Below are positions 1 to 10,889 of a stretch of 64,000 nucleotides of DNA, piece after piece (the stretch's first letter is position 1; the number at the start of each line of letters is the position of its first letter). Source of the DNA: Norana najaformis (lineage: Eukaryota; Annelida; Clitellata; Crassiclitellata; Hormogastridae); assembly GCA_964023275.1 (NCBI GenBank), contig OZ029923.1, positions 4,312,729 to 4,376,728 of the forward strand, written 5' to 3'. The position numbers and the translations under genes are program-made. The notes under the pieces are model-generated. The model was not told the DNA's origin. It ran no database searches and saw only the letters and a program-made list of their open reading frames with translations.

Positions 1-480
1 GAATATCCAAGAAAGCATTATACTTTTTCAACGCTGTGGCTACCTTAGAAATCACAATAATACCACATCTAGTACCAGTATCCAGTGTTTAACTTTAACG
101 ACATCCTACGTCTGCCAGCGCGTTAACGTCGACCTTACATCAGGTATGCAGGCTGCTTAATATTCAATCCATCTATAGCTTTCGCGAAGCCTATATAATA
201 TATGTCTTCCACTTGCGCTTAAAAACAGGTGTGTTTTTTGTGCGGATAACTCCTTGCAAAGACGGGGTTGAGCAATATACTCCTGTGGACCATGAAGGAG
301 GATTTGGAACACAATAAAAGGTTCATGAAAAGGAAATGAACCGGCAACGCTGCGGTTCAATGTCGTCAAACGAGAGCCTCAGTCAATCCGCCCACCGACC
401 GTTAACTTTATTCGGGTCGATGTAGTTATTGCGTTTTATCGTAACAGACCACTAAGAACAGAAACACTGCGTTTTTAATG
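1..480. other. Unassigned sequence
   Basis: I see no gene, splice-consistent exon or recognised repeat here. Short open frames on both strands have no family resemblance. Confidence 0.5.
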
Positions 481-482
481 GT

Positions 483-625
483 CCGTACATGGGGACCTTA
501 AATGGTATGGCGCCCATTCAAACGGACAGCGGTGGTGAAGGATCTCACCCGATTAATTCATTGAAAAATGAGCAGGGTCGAGGCCATACTGTCGCTGTAG
601 AAAAGCATGTACATTTACATTTACA
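483..625 (+). repeat. SINE-A copy, 5' truncated
   Basis: The copy begins at the internal GGGGACCTTAAATGG block, continues through GCGCCCATTCAAACGG and GAGCAGGGTCGAGGCCATAC, and ends in a TACATTTACATTTACATT tail. The same blocks recur in about 16 other places in this window, so a dispersed repeat is certain. The tRNA-like head is missing here. Confidence 0.85.
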
Positions 626-799
626 TTTTACAAATATTAGGTTGCGCTTAGACACCTTTAAATCGACGCTGTAAAGTCTTCAATTTCGTTCAATCGCCGA
701 ATAACGAACAAATATATTTCAGCAATACGCGAAGGTTGACGTCAATGGCCCTAGCAGCCACAAGATGTCGGTAAACACTGAATACTAAAACAAAAGACG

Positions 800-920
800 T
801 GGCGCCCTTACAAACGGGCAGCGGTGGTGAAGGAGCTCACGCGATTATTGCATTGAAAAATGAACAGGGTCAAGGCCATATGGTCGCTATAGAAAACGTG
901 TACATTTACATTTACTGACG
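800..920 (+). repeat. SINE-A copy, 5' truncated
   Basis: This is a second core-plus-tail copy 180 bp after the first. It has the same GCGGTGGTGAAGGAG, GAACAGGGTCAAGGCC and TACATTTACATTTAC blocks with several substitutions, so it is an independent, older insertion or a diverged duplicate. Confidence 0.8.
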
Positions 921-956
921 TTTTCCGTAACGTTGCGTTTATAAACTCACTGTATA

Positions 957-1155
957 AAAAATGAACGAAAAACGAACGAAAGAACGAACGAACGAAGGGA
1001 TGGATGGATAAATGGATGGATGGATGGATGGATTGATGGACGGATGGATTAATGAAAGAAATAACGAAATTTTGAATGAATGCACGAATGAATTAATGTA
1101 TCTATGAATATATGTATGTATGTGTGTATATATATAAAAATGTATGTATGTATAT
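957..1155. repeat. (GAAC)n / (GGAT)n / (TATG)n microsatellite
   Basis: Imperfect tetranucleotide runs (AACGAACGAA, then TGGATGGATGG, then TATGTATG) pass gradually into one another. There is no coding signal. Confidence 0.85.
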
Positions 1156-1156
1156 G

Positions 1157-1312
1157 TATTGGGATGCGGTGGTGTAGTGGTATGGTCTGTGCCTCGTAAC
1201 AGGAGAGTCGCGGGTTCGAATCTGCCTCAAGCCACTGCGTAGCGATCTTGGACCGGGTCGCTTAAAGCCAATGAACCTGCCTTCGGGCACAGGACTCATC
1301 ATCATATATGTA
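1157..1312 (+). repeat. SINE-C, tRNA-derived
   Basis: A tRNA-like head is visible: A-box region GGTGTAGTGGTATGG, then a B-box GGGTTCGAATCTGCC about 45 bp later. The body contains AGCCAATGAACCTGCCTTCG and the end is ACTCATCATCA. The B-box matches the pol III consensus GGTTCGANNC. A longer copy lies at 8880-9090. The central region is shorter here, consistent with an internal deletion. Confidence 0.8.
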
Positions 1313-1535
1313 AGTATGTATACATGTATGTATGTATGTATGTATGTATGTATGTATGCATGCATGTATGTATGTATGTATGCATGTATGTATGTATGCA
1401 TGTATGTATGTATCTATGTATGTATATATGTATGTATGTATGCATATATGTATTTATGTATGTGCGTATGTATGCTTATATATGTATGCAATAGGTATAA
1501 ATGTATTTATGTATTATATATATATATGTATGAAT
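1308..1535. repeat. (TATG)n microsatellite
   Basis: This is a long imperfect (TATG)n array with TGCA interruptions, directly following the SINE-C tail. Open frames here translate as Met-Tyr-Val-Cys periodicities and are not genes. Confidence 0.95.
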
Positions 1536-1679
1536 GAATGAATGAACGAAACATACTTCTCTGCTAGTATGTTTGCCTTCTTGCCTGTTTGTACAGTATA
1601 CATGTCTATGTTTGTCTATCTTTATACTTATGTCTATATATAAGTTATGTATGAATATATATATATATATATGATTTAG

Positions 1680-1850
1680 ACCCAGCGCTAATTGCCAGCC
1701 GACCTCAGTGCATGTCTGAATCCCTCTGCTTGCTTTGCATTTGCAAGATCTGTTTCCTCTGTCAATTTCCCTCGTGGCCTCAGCGTCTCCGCTTGCGGCT
1801 GTAAAGTATTGTAATCTGTAATAAAGTTTTATTTCGCCCGTTTACGAATC
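1680..1850 (+). other. Possible retrotransposon 3' end
   Basis: This non-repetitive block ends with TGTAATAAAGTTTTATTTCG, an AATAAA signal in a typical 3'-end context. The frame preceding it is short and I cannot assign it. It could equally be ordinary intergenic sequence. Confidence 0.25.
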
Positions 1851-1937
1851 TTGAATCAACAAACAGCTGGAGCGCTTGTCACAAGAGAGAAAATCAAGTC
1901 GCGGATGTTTTCGTGTTTATGCATTTTGCCACTCCCA

Positions 1938-2110
1938 TTTATGTGTGTGCATATGTATCTGTGTGTATGTATGTATGATGTATGTATGTATGTATGGTAT
2001 GTATGCATGTATGCATGTATGTATGTATGTATGTGTGTGAATGTATGTATGTATGTATGTATGTAAGTATGTATGTATGGTATGGTATTTATAAATGTAT
2101 GTATGTACCC
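1938..2110. repeat. (TATG)n microsatellite
   Basis: An imperfect TATG array with GTGTGTGC at its left edge. The flanking 2110-2215 carries short (GGAT)n/(AAGG)n stretches. Confidence 0.92.
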
Positions 2111-2324
2111 ATGTGTTTTTACGTACGCACGGAGGACGGGCAGACAGACGGACAGTGCGATATTTGGAAGGATGGAAGGAAGGAAGGATTAATGGATGGA
2201 TGGATGGTTGGACGGACCTGCAACTTCATGATTATTGACCAAACGCTTTACCTGTAGGCCACTCTGTCCCATACGTAGAACAATAAATTACATAAGTTAT
2301 ATAAAATGTTAAGTAAATTGTATA

Positions 2325-2431
2325 TTAACTAAATAATAATAAATTACATAATAAATTACATAATAATATAATGACATAATAAAATACATAATTATAATTA
2401 CATAATAATAATGAATTGCATAATAAATTAC

Positions 2432-2476
<45 letters not shown>

Positions 2477-2478
2477 GC

Positions 2479-2540
<62 letters not shown>
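2325..2540. repeat. (AAT)n microsatellite
   Basis: Irregular ATTACATAATA motifs grade into a nearly pure AAT triplet run of about 110 bp. Poly-Asn, poly-Tyr and poly-Leu open frames are consequences of the triplet period. Confidence 0.95.
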
Positions 2541-2929
2541 GATACGCAGAACAATAAATTGTTCTAAAATGCATTTCGTCATTTGCAATGAGATATCGTT
2601 CTCCGGAGATTCTCTACAGGGTTTCAAGATCCACGCGAAATCGATGCGTTACTTTGTTATCATGGAAACATAACACAAAACATACTCTTTCGTTCTTTCA
2701 TTCAATTATTCAGAGCATTTCTATAGCGCCCCTCCATCATATCCCGCGCAAAACTAAGAAAATTGTCCCGCAATTAAATTACCCTGTGGGGTGATTCGTT
2801 GTCCGTGGGGGCAAATTGGTCGGATGGAAAACTTCTTCGGTGATCTGTGGATTGGATCTGGCGATTGTTACTAAGACATTGCAATCATGTACACAAGCTC
2901 TCTCTATGGACGCATGCCTCATACGGCAG

Positions 2930-3030
2930 CAGGGACGAGACAGGGAGAAACGGATGGAGTGATGGAGAGAGGGATGGAAGGAGAGAGGGATTGAGGGAGG
3001 GAGAAGAAGGAGGAAAGGAGAGAGGGAGGG
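2930..3030. repeat. GGAGA-rich purine tract
   Basis: A low-complexity purine run (GGGAGAAGAAGGAGG and similar). No gene. Confidence 0.85.
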
Positions 3031-3111
3031 AAATAGGGGGATGCAATTCATGCAAAACATTTTATTGCAATGCGATGATACTTAACGCGATGTTGTTTAA
3101 CACAATATAGT

Positions 3112-3395
3112 ACGATGGCCTGCGTGCGGTCTGTTGGTAACGCGTTTGGTCAATGATCGTGCGGTTGCGGGTTCGACTCCGTGTAACGACCCTGGGCAAG
3201 TTGCTTGCGCACGCTGTGCCTCTGTCACCAAGCAGTGTAATTTGGTAAGCTGGGAAGTAAACGGCAAGTCCTGCGATGCGCTGACCCCGTGTCCAGGACC
3301 CTGGGATTCATCCACTGCCGGCTCAAGGGCCTAAGAAAAGGAATTGAGCGCCTCCCCTACGTCTCACTTGTGGAATAAGGGACACTTTAATACAA
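3112..3395 (+). repeat. SINE-B, tRNA-derived
   Basis: The head is TGGTCTGTTGGTAACGCG, followed by the B-box GGGTTCGACTCCGTGTAACG, a good pol III B-box. The body has CTGGGCAAGTTGCTTGCGC, AGCTGGGAAGTAAACGGCAA and GTGTCCAGGACCCTGGGATT, and ends with GAGCGCCTCCCCTACGTCTC followed by an ACTTTAATAC tail. Six further copies lie in the window. Confidence 0.88.
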
Positions 3396-3945
3396 CTTAA
3401 TGCAACGCATTTATATGCATTAATGAATACAGCGCAATGCGATTTAATGCCAAACAATTTGACGCAACGCAAATGAACGTTTCTTTGCCTATGTCTTCGT
3501 CTTTGTCTGTGTGTCAGCTTGTGTCTTTCTCTGCCGTAGCTCTGTCGGTCCGTCTGTTCTTCTGTCTGCGTTGCTTCCGCTTTTGAGGGCGTTGTCTCCA
3601 TCGATTTCTTCATCGCTTGTCTCTGCATTTCAGCCGTCGTTCCTAATGAACGAAGCTCTTCGTCCAAATCCCGACAACAACATTCCACCCATCTTTGTTT
3701 CCGCTCACGATCGACTAGACCTATGAAAGAAACTACACCACTGCCTTTCGTCTGGGAGTGCCAGTCGCAAGCCTGGATAAAGGAGGACGGCGTCGCTAAT
3801 CATCGCTGGTGTAACATAAGATAATTAAACAATGTTTTATTGTTTTATTGGAAAACACTATAACAGCATTTACAAGCTCACAAGTACCGCGCAACAGAAG
3901 CCTTTATAAAAAGCTAGAAGCTTTTACAAGACTTGGCCCCTATTT
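3395..3945. other. Unassigned sequence
   Basis: It contains a CTGTCTTCG-rich patch (3480-3600) and an AACAATGTTTTATTGTTTTA AT-rich patch. No exon or family match is recognised. Confidence 0.4.
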
Positions 3946-3999
3946 CTAGTTAAAAGCAATTTTTTGCTTATGTTTCTTAACTAACTTCTTATTAATGAT

Positions 4000-4300
4000 A
4001 ACAACAACAACAATAATGATGATGATAATTATAATAATAATAATAATAGTAGTAGTAGTAGTAGTAGTAGTAGTAATAATAATAATAATGATATTGATAA
4101 TGATAATGACAATGTTAATGATAATAATAATGATAATAATAATAATAATCTGAACACCTATGTGAAGTGCCGGATATACGAACAATCAGACGATCTTTAT
4201 TATAATAGTTATTATTATTATTACTATTATTATTATTATTATTATTATTATACCATTAACAATAATAATAACAACAACAACAATAATGGCAGCAAAATAA
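4000..4300. repeat. Compound trinucleotide microsatellites (AAT/AGT/GAT/TTA)
   Basis: Adjacent ATAATAATA, AGTAGTAGT, GATAATGATAAT and TTATTATTA runs are separated by about 40 bp of complex sequence at 4160-4200. They are not coding. Confidence 0.92.
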
Positions 4301-4611
4301 ATGATAATAGCAAGAATAATTTAATTATCACGGCAGTGGTAATTACAGCACGACTAATAAGCAAGAAAATGGCGAAATTAAATAGAGAGCGAGAAGGGGT
4401 AATCAAATGGAGATGCATCAAGCATTCGTTAATCGCCAGCGATGCAGTATCTCGACAGCAACGACTTCCTAATTTACTTTTGAAAACATGAAATCTATTT
4501 GCATTTGTAATATCATCTGATAAGGAATTCCAGAAACAGCAGCAGAGAGAAGACAGATAGAAAGACACAGGAAAAGAGGAGCACAAGCAGAGATAGATGG
4601 AGAGAGACAAG

Positions 4612-4956
4612 ACGACAGATAGACAGACAGACGGACGGACGGACAGAATGAGCGAGTGAGTGAATGAGTGAGACAGTAAGAGATACAGACAGACAGACAG
4701 AAAGAAAAAAGAGACAGAGAGAGAGAAAGAATTAAAGAGAGAAAGGAGAGAGAAAGGAGAGAGAGAAAGAGAGAGAGAGAGAAAGAAAGGGAGAGAGAGA
4801 AAGAAGAGAGTGAGTTAGAGAGAGTGTGAGTGTGTGTGAGAGAAAGAAAGAGAGAGAGAGAGAAAGAAAGAGAGAGAGAGAAAGAAAGAAAGAAAGAAAG
4901 GGAGAGAGAGAAAGAAGAGAGTGAGTGAGTCAGAGAGAGTGTGAGTGTGTGTGTGT

Positions 4957-4989
<33 letters not shown>

Positions 4990-5480
4990 AGAGAGAGAGA
5001 AAGAAAGAAAGAAAGAAAGGGAGAGAGAGAAAGAAGAGAGTGAGTGAGTCAGAGAGAGTGTGAGTGTGTGTGTGTGAGAGAAAGAGAGAGAGAGAGAGAG
5101 AAAGAAAGAGAGAGAGAAAGAAAGAAAGAAAGAAAAGGAGAGAGAGAAAGAAGAGAGTGAGTTAGAGAGAGTGTGAGTGTGTGGGTGCGTGAGAGAAAGA
5201 AAGAGAGAGAGAGAGAAAGAAAGAGAGAGAGAGAAAAAAAAGAAAGAAAGAAAGGGAGAGAGAGAAAGAGGAGAGTGAGTGAGTTAGAGAGAGTGTGAGT
5301 TTGTGTGAGAGAGAGAAAGAGAGAGAGAGAAAGAAAGAGAGAGAGAGAGAAAGAAAGAAAGAAAGGGAGAGAGAGAAAGAAGAGAGTGAGTGAGAGAGTG
5401 TGTGAGAGAGAGAGAAAGAGACAGAGAGAGAGAGAGAGACAGAGAGAGACAGAGACAGAGACAGAGACTGAGATAGAGAG
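4612..5480. repeat. (GA)n tract with ~118-bp higher-order repeat
   Basis: After a CAGACAGA prelude, about 870 bp of purine-rich GAGA/GAAA sequence follows. Inside it a block with AGAGTGAGTGAGTCAGAGAG and GTGTGAGTGTGTGTG recurs near 4808, 4918, 5037, 5153, 5272 and 5385, a period of roughly 110-119 bp. It is a layered tandem repeat rather than a simple microsatellite. Confidence 0.85.
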
Positions 5481-5489
5481 CAGAACAGG

Positions 5490-6080
5490 ATGCTCTTAAA
5501 CTGTCATCGAACTGCCTGCTACTGCGGAGAAAATGTTTCTGCTGGGAGATGTAGGGAGTGGAGACGGAAGAAGAGTGTATCGTGGGATTGGCTTGCGACA
5601 AACATCTCACGCGATGCTGAGCATTCTAACATCCGCCACAGATGTCGACAGGAATCCAGATGACAGCATCTCCATCTACATTTTCAGCTTCATCTGTTGC
5701 TGCTGATGCTGGTCGTGTGACGATGACAAAGACCAGCATCTAGCAGCTTCCTTTCCTTGGGAGGCGACCATGATGGAGGATTTCCTTCAAGCGGCGCTAT
5801 ATAAATGATTGATTTATCTCATTACACTCGTGTACCACTTACACGCATGGTGACCAGCTGCTACATGTCGTCTTACAATTTCCGGTGGTATATTCGGTAG
5901 CACTCTAGGTCAGCAATCCAACGATTGCGGGTTCTAACATGCTGAGTGAACTCCGTTCTAACGGCTCGGATAAGTTGTTGGCGAACACTTGGTTTTTATC
6001 AAGAACTATGAGTAATATATATCTCTGTCTTTCACTCACTCACTCACTCACTCACTTCTCACTCAGTAACTCAGTCATTC
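5490..6080. other. Unassigned sequence with a short inverted repeat
   Basis: An inverted repeat GATGCTGGTC...GACCAGCATC (about 5706-5742) could form a 10-bp stem. The following GCGGCGCTATATAAATG resembles the TATAGCGCC motif common at the LINE 3' ends of this window. No gene is seen. Confidence 0.4.
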
Positions 6081-6084
6081 AGTC

Positions 6085-6097
6085 ACACACACACACA

Positions 6098-6176
<79 letters not shown>
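6085..6176. repeat. (CA)n(CT)n microsatellite
   Basis: A short CA run is followed by about 75 bp of uninterrupted CT. Confidence 0.97.
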
Positions 6177-6178
<2 letters not shown>

Positions 6179-6454
6179 GGCTTCCGTGGCAGGGGTATGG
6201 TTTTAGAAAAGCAATATATTCACGACAAACTTTAAAATACCAAGCAGAAATGCCACATAAAATTCATAAATTATGCTATAAAGTTTTTCGAAGCAATTTC
6301 GCCAACAGACAAATTACAGGGAATTTCTGAAATATACTGAACGCTAAAATTGCTGTACAATGCTCCCCGCTGGTGAAAACTTGCCCCTGAATTTTCTTCT
6401 GCGGCCATTCGCCCAGCACCTGTTTGTACAAGGTCCCAAACCAGAGTTTTCTAA

Positions 6455-6600
6455 AACGTAAATGTAAATGTGCACAGTTTTATACTGCGACCTTATGACC
6501 TCGACCCTGCTCACTTTGCAATCAATTGATCGGGCGAAATCCTTCGGTACCGCTGCCCGTTTGAATGGGCGCCAAGCCATTTAAGGTCCTAGGGTTGTAT
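6455..6600 (-). repeat. SINE-A copy, 5' truncated
   Basis: Reverse-strand copy: AAATGTAAATGTG tail, TATGACCTCGACCCTGCTCA, then GTTTGAATGGGCGCCAAGCC and ATTTAAGGTCC. The head is absent. Confidence 0.82.
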
Positions 6601-6814
6601 AGGTCTAATTGCCCGCAGTAAATCACGTGTTGACTTTTAAGACACGCCAAATGCGTCTTCCACCAACGTCGATACGTATGTACCGCACGAAACCGTTGGA
6701 AAGATTCTATCCCAACAAGCTGACGAACTGAAAAAAGGAGCTATAAAATTTACCCGAAATTTATGAATCACCATGACGCCCATCTATGCCAGCTCTGCTG
6801 TGATGTCATTGCTG

Positions 6815-7245
6815 GTCTGGTTAGCTACACTGGTTAAAGCGTATGCCAAAGCGCCTCACTTGGTCGACACATATTGACGTCACAATCGTCGCCATGGTAT
6901 CTCAACTGGCCTAGTTAGCTACACTGGTTAAAGCATACGTCAAAGCGCCTCACTTGGTCGACACATATTGACGTCACAATCGTCGCCATGGTATCTCAAC
7001 TGGCCTAGTTAGCTATACTGGTTAAAGCATACGTCAAAGCGCCTCACTTGGTCGACACATATTGACATCACAATTGTCGCCATGGTATCTCAACTGGCCT
7101 AGTTAGCTACACTGGTTAAAGCGTACGTCACTTGGCCCGACACATATTGACGTCACAATCGTCGCCGTGGTATCTCAACTGGCCTAGTTAGCTACATTGG
7201 TTAAAGCGTACGTCAAGGAGCCTCTGAGCGTGAGGACCCCAGTTC
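6815..7245 (+). repeat. 94-bp tandem repeat of the SINE-A tRNA-like head
   Basis: The motif TTAGCTACACTGGTTAAAGC starts at 6821, 6915, 7009, 7103 and 7188, giving periods of 94, 94, 94 and 85 bp. Each unit includes AGCGCCTCACTTGGTCGACA and CATATTGACGTCACAATCGT. The recurring motif resembles a tRNA A-box region and runs directly into the SINE-A body at 7246, so the array is an expanded 5' end of that element. Confidence 0.88.
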
Positions 7246-7450
7246 GCATACCGATATCGGCTATTATTTCAGAGATTTGAATCTCGGGTTATCACACGGT
7301 CCATACACGGGGACCTTAAATGGCGAGGCGCCCATTCAAACGGTCAGGGGTGGTGAAGGATCTCACCCTATCAGTTCATTGCAGAATGAGCAGGGTCGAG
7401 GTCATAAGGTCGCTGTATGAAACCGTGTAGATTTGCATTTACATTGTCAT
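7236..7450 (+). repeat. SINE-A, near full-length body
   Basis: A B-box-like CAGTTCGCATACC lies at 7240-7252, about 45-50 bp after the last A-box-like unit. It is followed by GAGATTTGAATCTCGGG, ACACGGGGACCTTAAATGG, GTGGTGAAGGATCTCACCC and GAGCAGGGTCGAGGTCATAA, with a truncated TTTGCATTTACATT tail. With the preceding array this is the most complete family member in the window. Confidence 0.85.
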
Positions 7451-7815
7451 TCACTCCAGTAACCGATTGCATTCATTGTGCCCGCCACACGAGAAAAATT
7501 GCACACCGTCGAGGCGTTTTAGACAATAGATCATCTTTATCTGCTGTTCGATAGCCCAGTAATTTCTGACAAACTTATTAGCCTACGAACCGCATCAACG
7601 GACCAACTATTTGATCTACGCCGATTGCGTGAAAGTTACGGACTTACACTTATATAGCGCTTCTGTATTCTCTGCATATCTATCATAACAATGCAGGAGC
7701 TTCCTTGTATGCGATTCATCAATAAAAGTAACGAATTTACAGTTGTGCAAATTTAACGAAATGACGGCTGCAAAACAAACGCATTAGCAAATAAAGTTGT
7801 CATAAGCTGCGCAAA
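7450..7815. other. Unassigned sequence
   Basis: ACACTTATATAGCGCTTCTG at about 7645 resembles a LINE 3'-end motif. Otherwise nothing recognisable. Confidence 0.4.
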
Positions 7816-7828
7816 TACAGGCGAAAGC

Positions 7829-7960
7829 AGGGCCGTCTTATCCATTAGGCACAGTAGGGACTGTGCCTAGGGCCTACAAAACTTTATAGGGGCCTACGAA
7901 AGTCAAAAATGAGATATTGAAAAAAAATTATTGATTGACCCGAAAATAGAAAAAGGAAAT
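7829..7960 (+). mobile_element. Possible DNA-transposon (hAT-like?) terminus
   Basis: The text CAGGGCCGTCTTATCCATTA, then GGCACAGTAGGGACTGTGCC and TAGGGCC, is like a motif I associate with non-autonomous DNA elements in many animals, with a CAGGG-type end. GGCACAG...CTGTGCC is also a perfect short inverted repeat. I cannot find the other end, so superfamily and extent are uncertain. Confidence 0.3.
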
Positions 7961-8099
7961 ACAAATGTAATAACCTTAAAGTTTGTACTGAAACAGTTTC
8001 GGCACAAAGACAGAGCATTTGTAATGTGGCATCGTGTAATGACTAGACAAAACTGTCTGGCGGTAAGCGACGTCATTCATGTCTTATAGCATTCCTCTT

Positions 8100-8365
8100 T
8101 TACAATTCATATCTTCCACTTCCCCTTATCTCACTTTCCCCTTTCAGTTCCAAACACTATTCACCGTAGCCGTCTGACTGTCTGCCTGCCAGACTCTTGG
8201 ATCTTGACCTGAAACCGAACCCTTCCTGCCTATCGATTTTGTTTTGACTGAGCGCCAGTGAATAAGCTGGTTGGTTCCGGCGACTCAGCTTTCGTTGGAC
8301 CCTGCAGTAAATTTTCCGGCGTTGGACTCTGCTCTCGAGCTTACGATTACGATTAAGACGAGATC
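8100..8365 (+). repeat. LINE 3' end family a (TTACGA tail)
   Basis: Blocks are CTCTTGGATCTTGACCTG, TATCGATTTTGTTTTGACTG, AGCGCCAGTGAATAAGCTGG and a TTACGATTACGATTA tail. The family occurs about 11 times. The best copy (43150-43540, other strand) encodes a reverse-transcriptase C-terminal tail, so these are 5'-truncated LINE insertions. Confidence 0.78.
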
Positions 8366-8795
8366 ACATTGCACCCACTAGCACTTCTGTCCTCGCGACG
8401 ACCAATTTCGTTGGAGACATGACAGTTACATCGGCATTGGGTGACGAATGGGGAGCAGCGAATGTGAACTCCCCATCGCCGAACCGTCTGTCTGTCCTCC
8501 GGGCGTCGACTTGCCTCGACGACTGTCGTCTGCACTAAACCTATTTGGGACGGGTCAGGGCGGCTGGCCACACAACATCGTCAAATGGGGTCAAGTCACC
8601 GATCCTTTGCGCAGCTGTGGCTCAGTGCAGTGGTCTGTCCGAATGGCTGTCTTTTGGGTCTTTATTCCACACGAAATGACGCTTGCGAATGGCTTCGCAC
8701 GAAATGAAGAAGAATGTATGCGTATACATGGGTGCGATGTAACCACACCAGTGCTGTCTGTGTTTACTAGACATCAATTTTATCAGTGCAGCTGA
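8365..8795. other. Unassigned sequence between repeats
   Basis: The segment is moderately GC-rich and open on both strands (a 115-codon frame on + at 8448-8795). The frame has no recognised domain and runs into a CA microsatellite, so I do not call a gene. Confidence 0.35.
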
Positions 8796-8798
8796 GTT

Positions 8799-8813
8799 CA
8801 CACACACACACAC

Positions 8814-8855
<42 letters not shown>

Positions 8856-8878
8856 GCACGCACGCACGCACACGCACG
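8799..8878. repeat. (CA)n / (CACG)n microsatellite
   Basis: CA dinucleotides pass into CGCA tetranucleotides. Confidence 0.96.
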
Positions 8879-8879
8879 A

Positions 8880-9081
8880 GTGAGACGTGGTGGTGTAGTG
8901 GTATGATCGGTTCCTCGTAGTCGGAGGGTCGTGGGTTCGAATCTGCCTCAAGCCACTGAGTAGCGACCTTGGACATGTTGCTCACCCACAATTGTCTGTG
9001 AGGAAGGCAACGGGAAACCACCTCACTGATCTCATCCCCGGGTGGCATAAAGCCAATGAACCTGCCTTTCGGGCAGAAAAC

Positions 9082-9090
<9 letters not shown>
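8880..9090 (+). repeat. SINE-C, tRNA-derived, full-length-like
   Basis: Head GGTGGTGTAGTGGTATGATC with B-box GTGGGTTCGAATCTGCC. The body contains AGCGACCTTGGACATGTTGC, GGCAACGGGAAACCACCTCA and AAGCCAATGAACCTGCCTTT. The 3' end is CTCATCATC, which seeds the long (CAT)n array. Pol III promoter spacing is as in tRNA. Confidence 0.85.
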
Positions 9091-9141
<51 letters not shown>

Positions 9142-9240
9142 CCATCATCATCTTCATATATATATATATGTATATAATCTTTCTCATCTTGACATTCTCC
9201 ATCATCATCATCATCATCATCACCATCATCACATATATAT
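9083..9240. repeat. (CAT)n microsatellite, SINE-C tail expansion
   Basis: About 70 bp of CAT triplets, an AT-rich spacer, then a second CAT run. It begins exactly at the SINE-C 3' terminus, so it probably grew from the element's tail. Confidence 0.93.
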
Positions 9241-9244
9241 GTAT

Positions 9245-9365
9245 ATCAATTTTAAATTAAAACTTAAGACTCATTTATTCTCTCAGTACTATAACTAAGT
9301 ATTATATCGTAACGCGTCCTTTGAGTAAGACATTGTTTTATTAAGGCGCGTTATAAATACAAGTT
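9245..9365 (+). repeat. LINE 3' end family c
   Basis: An open frame ends in FKLKLKTHLFSQYYN followed by stop, the Leu-Lys-Thr-Phe/Leu-type tail seen at many LINE ORF2 C-termini. The 3' flank CCTTTGAGTAAGACATTG and AAGGCGCGTTATAAATAC recurs inverted at 30170-30310. Confidence 0.7.
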
Positions 9366-9369
9366 GTAG

Positions 9370-9735
9370 TGTATATATATAATCTTTTATTCTTATTACA
9401 ATTTTATTCTCATCCTTAAATTCTCCGACTCCTCCTGCCACTTTCCAACGACCTTTTTTCCTCTCCCTAATAATTAAATATTATAGCTTAAGTCTTACAC
9501 TTTCACAGCTTGTTGTCCGAAGCGCGGCTAACAATACCTCCCCCGGGAGGTCGCCAATCAAAGCGCACGCCACGGTCCCTCTGCGCAAGAGGGACCCGAC
9601 ACACGAATCGATCGTGACTAAATTCTAAAGGTGTGTGTGTATCGAGTTAGCTCGGTCCGTGAGTGGGATTTTAAAGGAGTGTGGCGCCCATTCACGTCGG
9701 CGGCTATTAAAGTGGATCTACACGGTCGCTGATAC
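9370..9735. other. Unassigned sequence with hairpin and diverged SINE-A
   Basis: A perfect 9-bp stem GGTCCCTCT/AGAGGGACC with a 5-nt loop lies at 9574-9596. At 9665-9735 a degraded SINE-A is visible (GGCGCCCATTCACGTCGGCG, then CTACACGGTCGCTGATAC). Nothing else is supported. Confidence 0.5.
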
Positions 9736-9737
9736 AT

Positions 9738-10185
9738 ACAAATGCATATATATTATATATATATATAAAAGTACATCATACATACATACATAATACATCC
9801 ATCCATTCATACATACATAAGTACGTACATACATACGTAAGTACATACAAACATGCATGTATTCATGCATACATACATACTGCACATTCATACATACATA
9901 CATTTATACATTCATATATACATCCTTACAAGCATACATACAAACATACATACAAACATACATACATAAATGCATGTATGGATACCGTACATACACACAC
10001 CTTCAGATGCATGCACAGACACATGCACACTTACACACATACATACATACATACATACACCTACATGCATACATACATACATGCATACATACATACATAC
10101 ATACAGAAATACACATAAATATACACACATATGCGTACATATATGCATAAATATATATATATATATACGTACATACATGTATAAT
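9738..10185. repeat. (ATAC)n microsatellite
   Basis: About 450 bp of CATA tetranucleotides with CACA and TGCA interruptions. All His-Thr-Tyr-Ile frames are artefacts. Confidence 0.95.
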
Positions 10186-10383
10186 ATATTTCGTAGGCGA
10201 CACTGGATCTTATTCGCGTAGCCAACAACATCAACGGGACAATGGGACAAACTCTCCGAACGGCCGCTTGACAACGAATTCGCAATTTCGCGAGACCCAC
10301 TGGGAACAAGAAAGACCTTTACGTCTCTGATTTAGACGCCAGACGTCGGTCTCTCCTATACGAAGAAAACATCCGTCAGGACT

Positions 10384-10880
10384 AATATACATACATACAT
10401 ATATATGAACATACATACATACATACATCCATACATATATACATACATAAATACATACATACATACATACATATAAATATACATACATAAATACATACAT
10501 GCATACATATATACATACATATATACATACATACATATATACACACATACATACAAACCTACATACTCACATACATACATACATACATCCATACATATAT
10601 ACAAACATACATACATGTATGTACATACATAAATACATTCATTCATTCATACATACATATAAATATACATACATAAATACATACATGCATACATATATAC
10701 ATACATATATACATACATAACTTCCTACATTCATACATACATACACATATATGCATACACATACATATATACGCATACATACATACATGCATACTTACAT
10801 ACATACATACACTCATACATACATACATACATACAGACACATACATGCATACATACATGCATACATACATACATAAAAAT
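10384..10880. repeat. (ATAC)n microsatellite
   Basis: A second long CATA array, separated from the first by about 200 bp of complex sequence (10190-10383) in which I recognise nothing. Two roughly 180-bp halves (10440-10560 and 10650-10720) are similar, suggesting block duplication. Confidence 0.93.
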
Positions 10881-10889
10881 GTATATAAA

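Noticed and set aside
3112..3200. tRNA genes at the A-box/B-box motifs
   Set aside because: The same heads recur with identical non-tRNA bodies and microsatellite tails, and no cloverleaf acceptor pairing is evident, so they are SINE heads.
4690..5480. CRISPR-like regular spacing
   Set aside because: Period and units are low-complexity purine repeats with no unique spacers, in a eukaryotic context.
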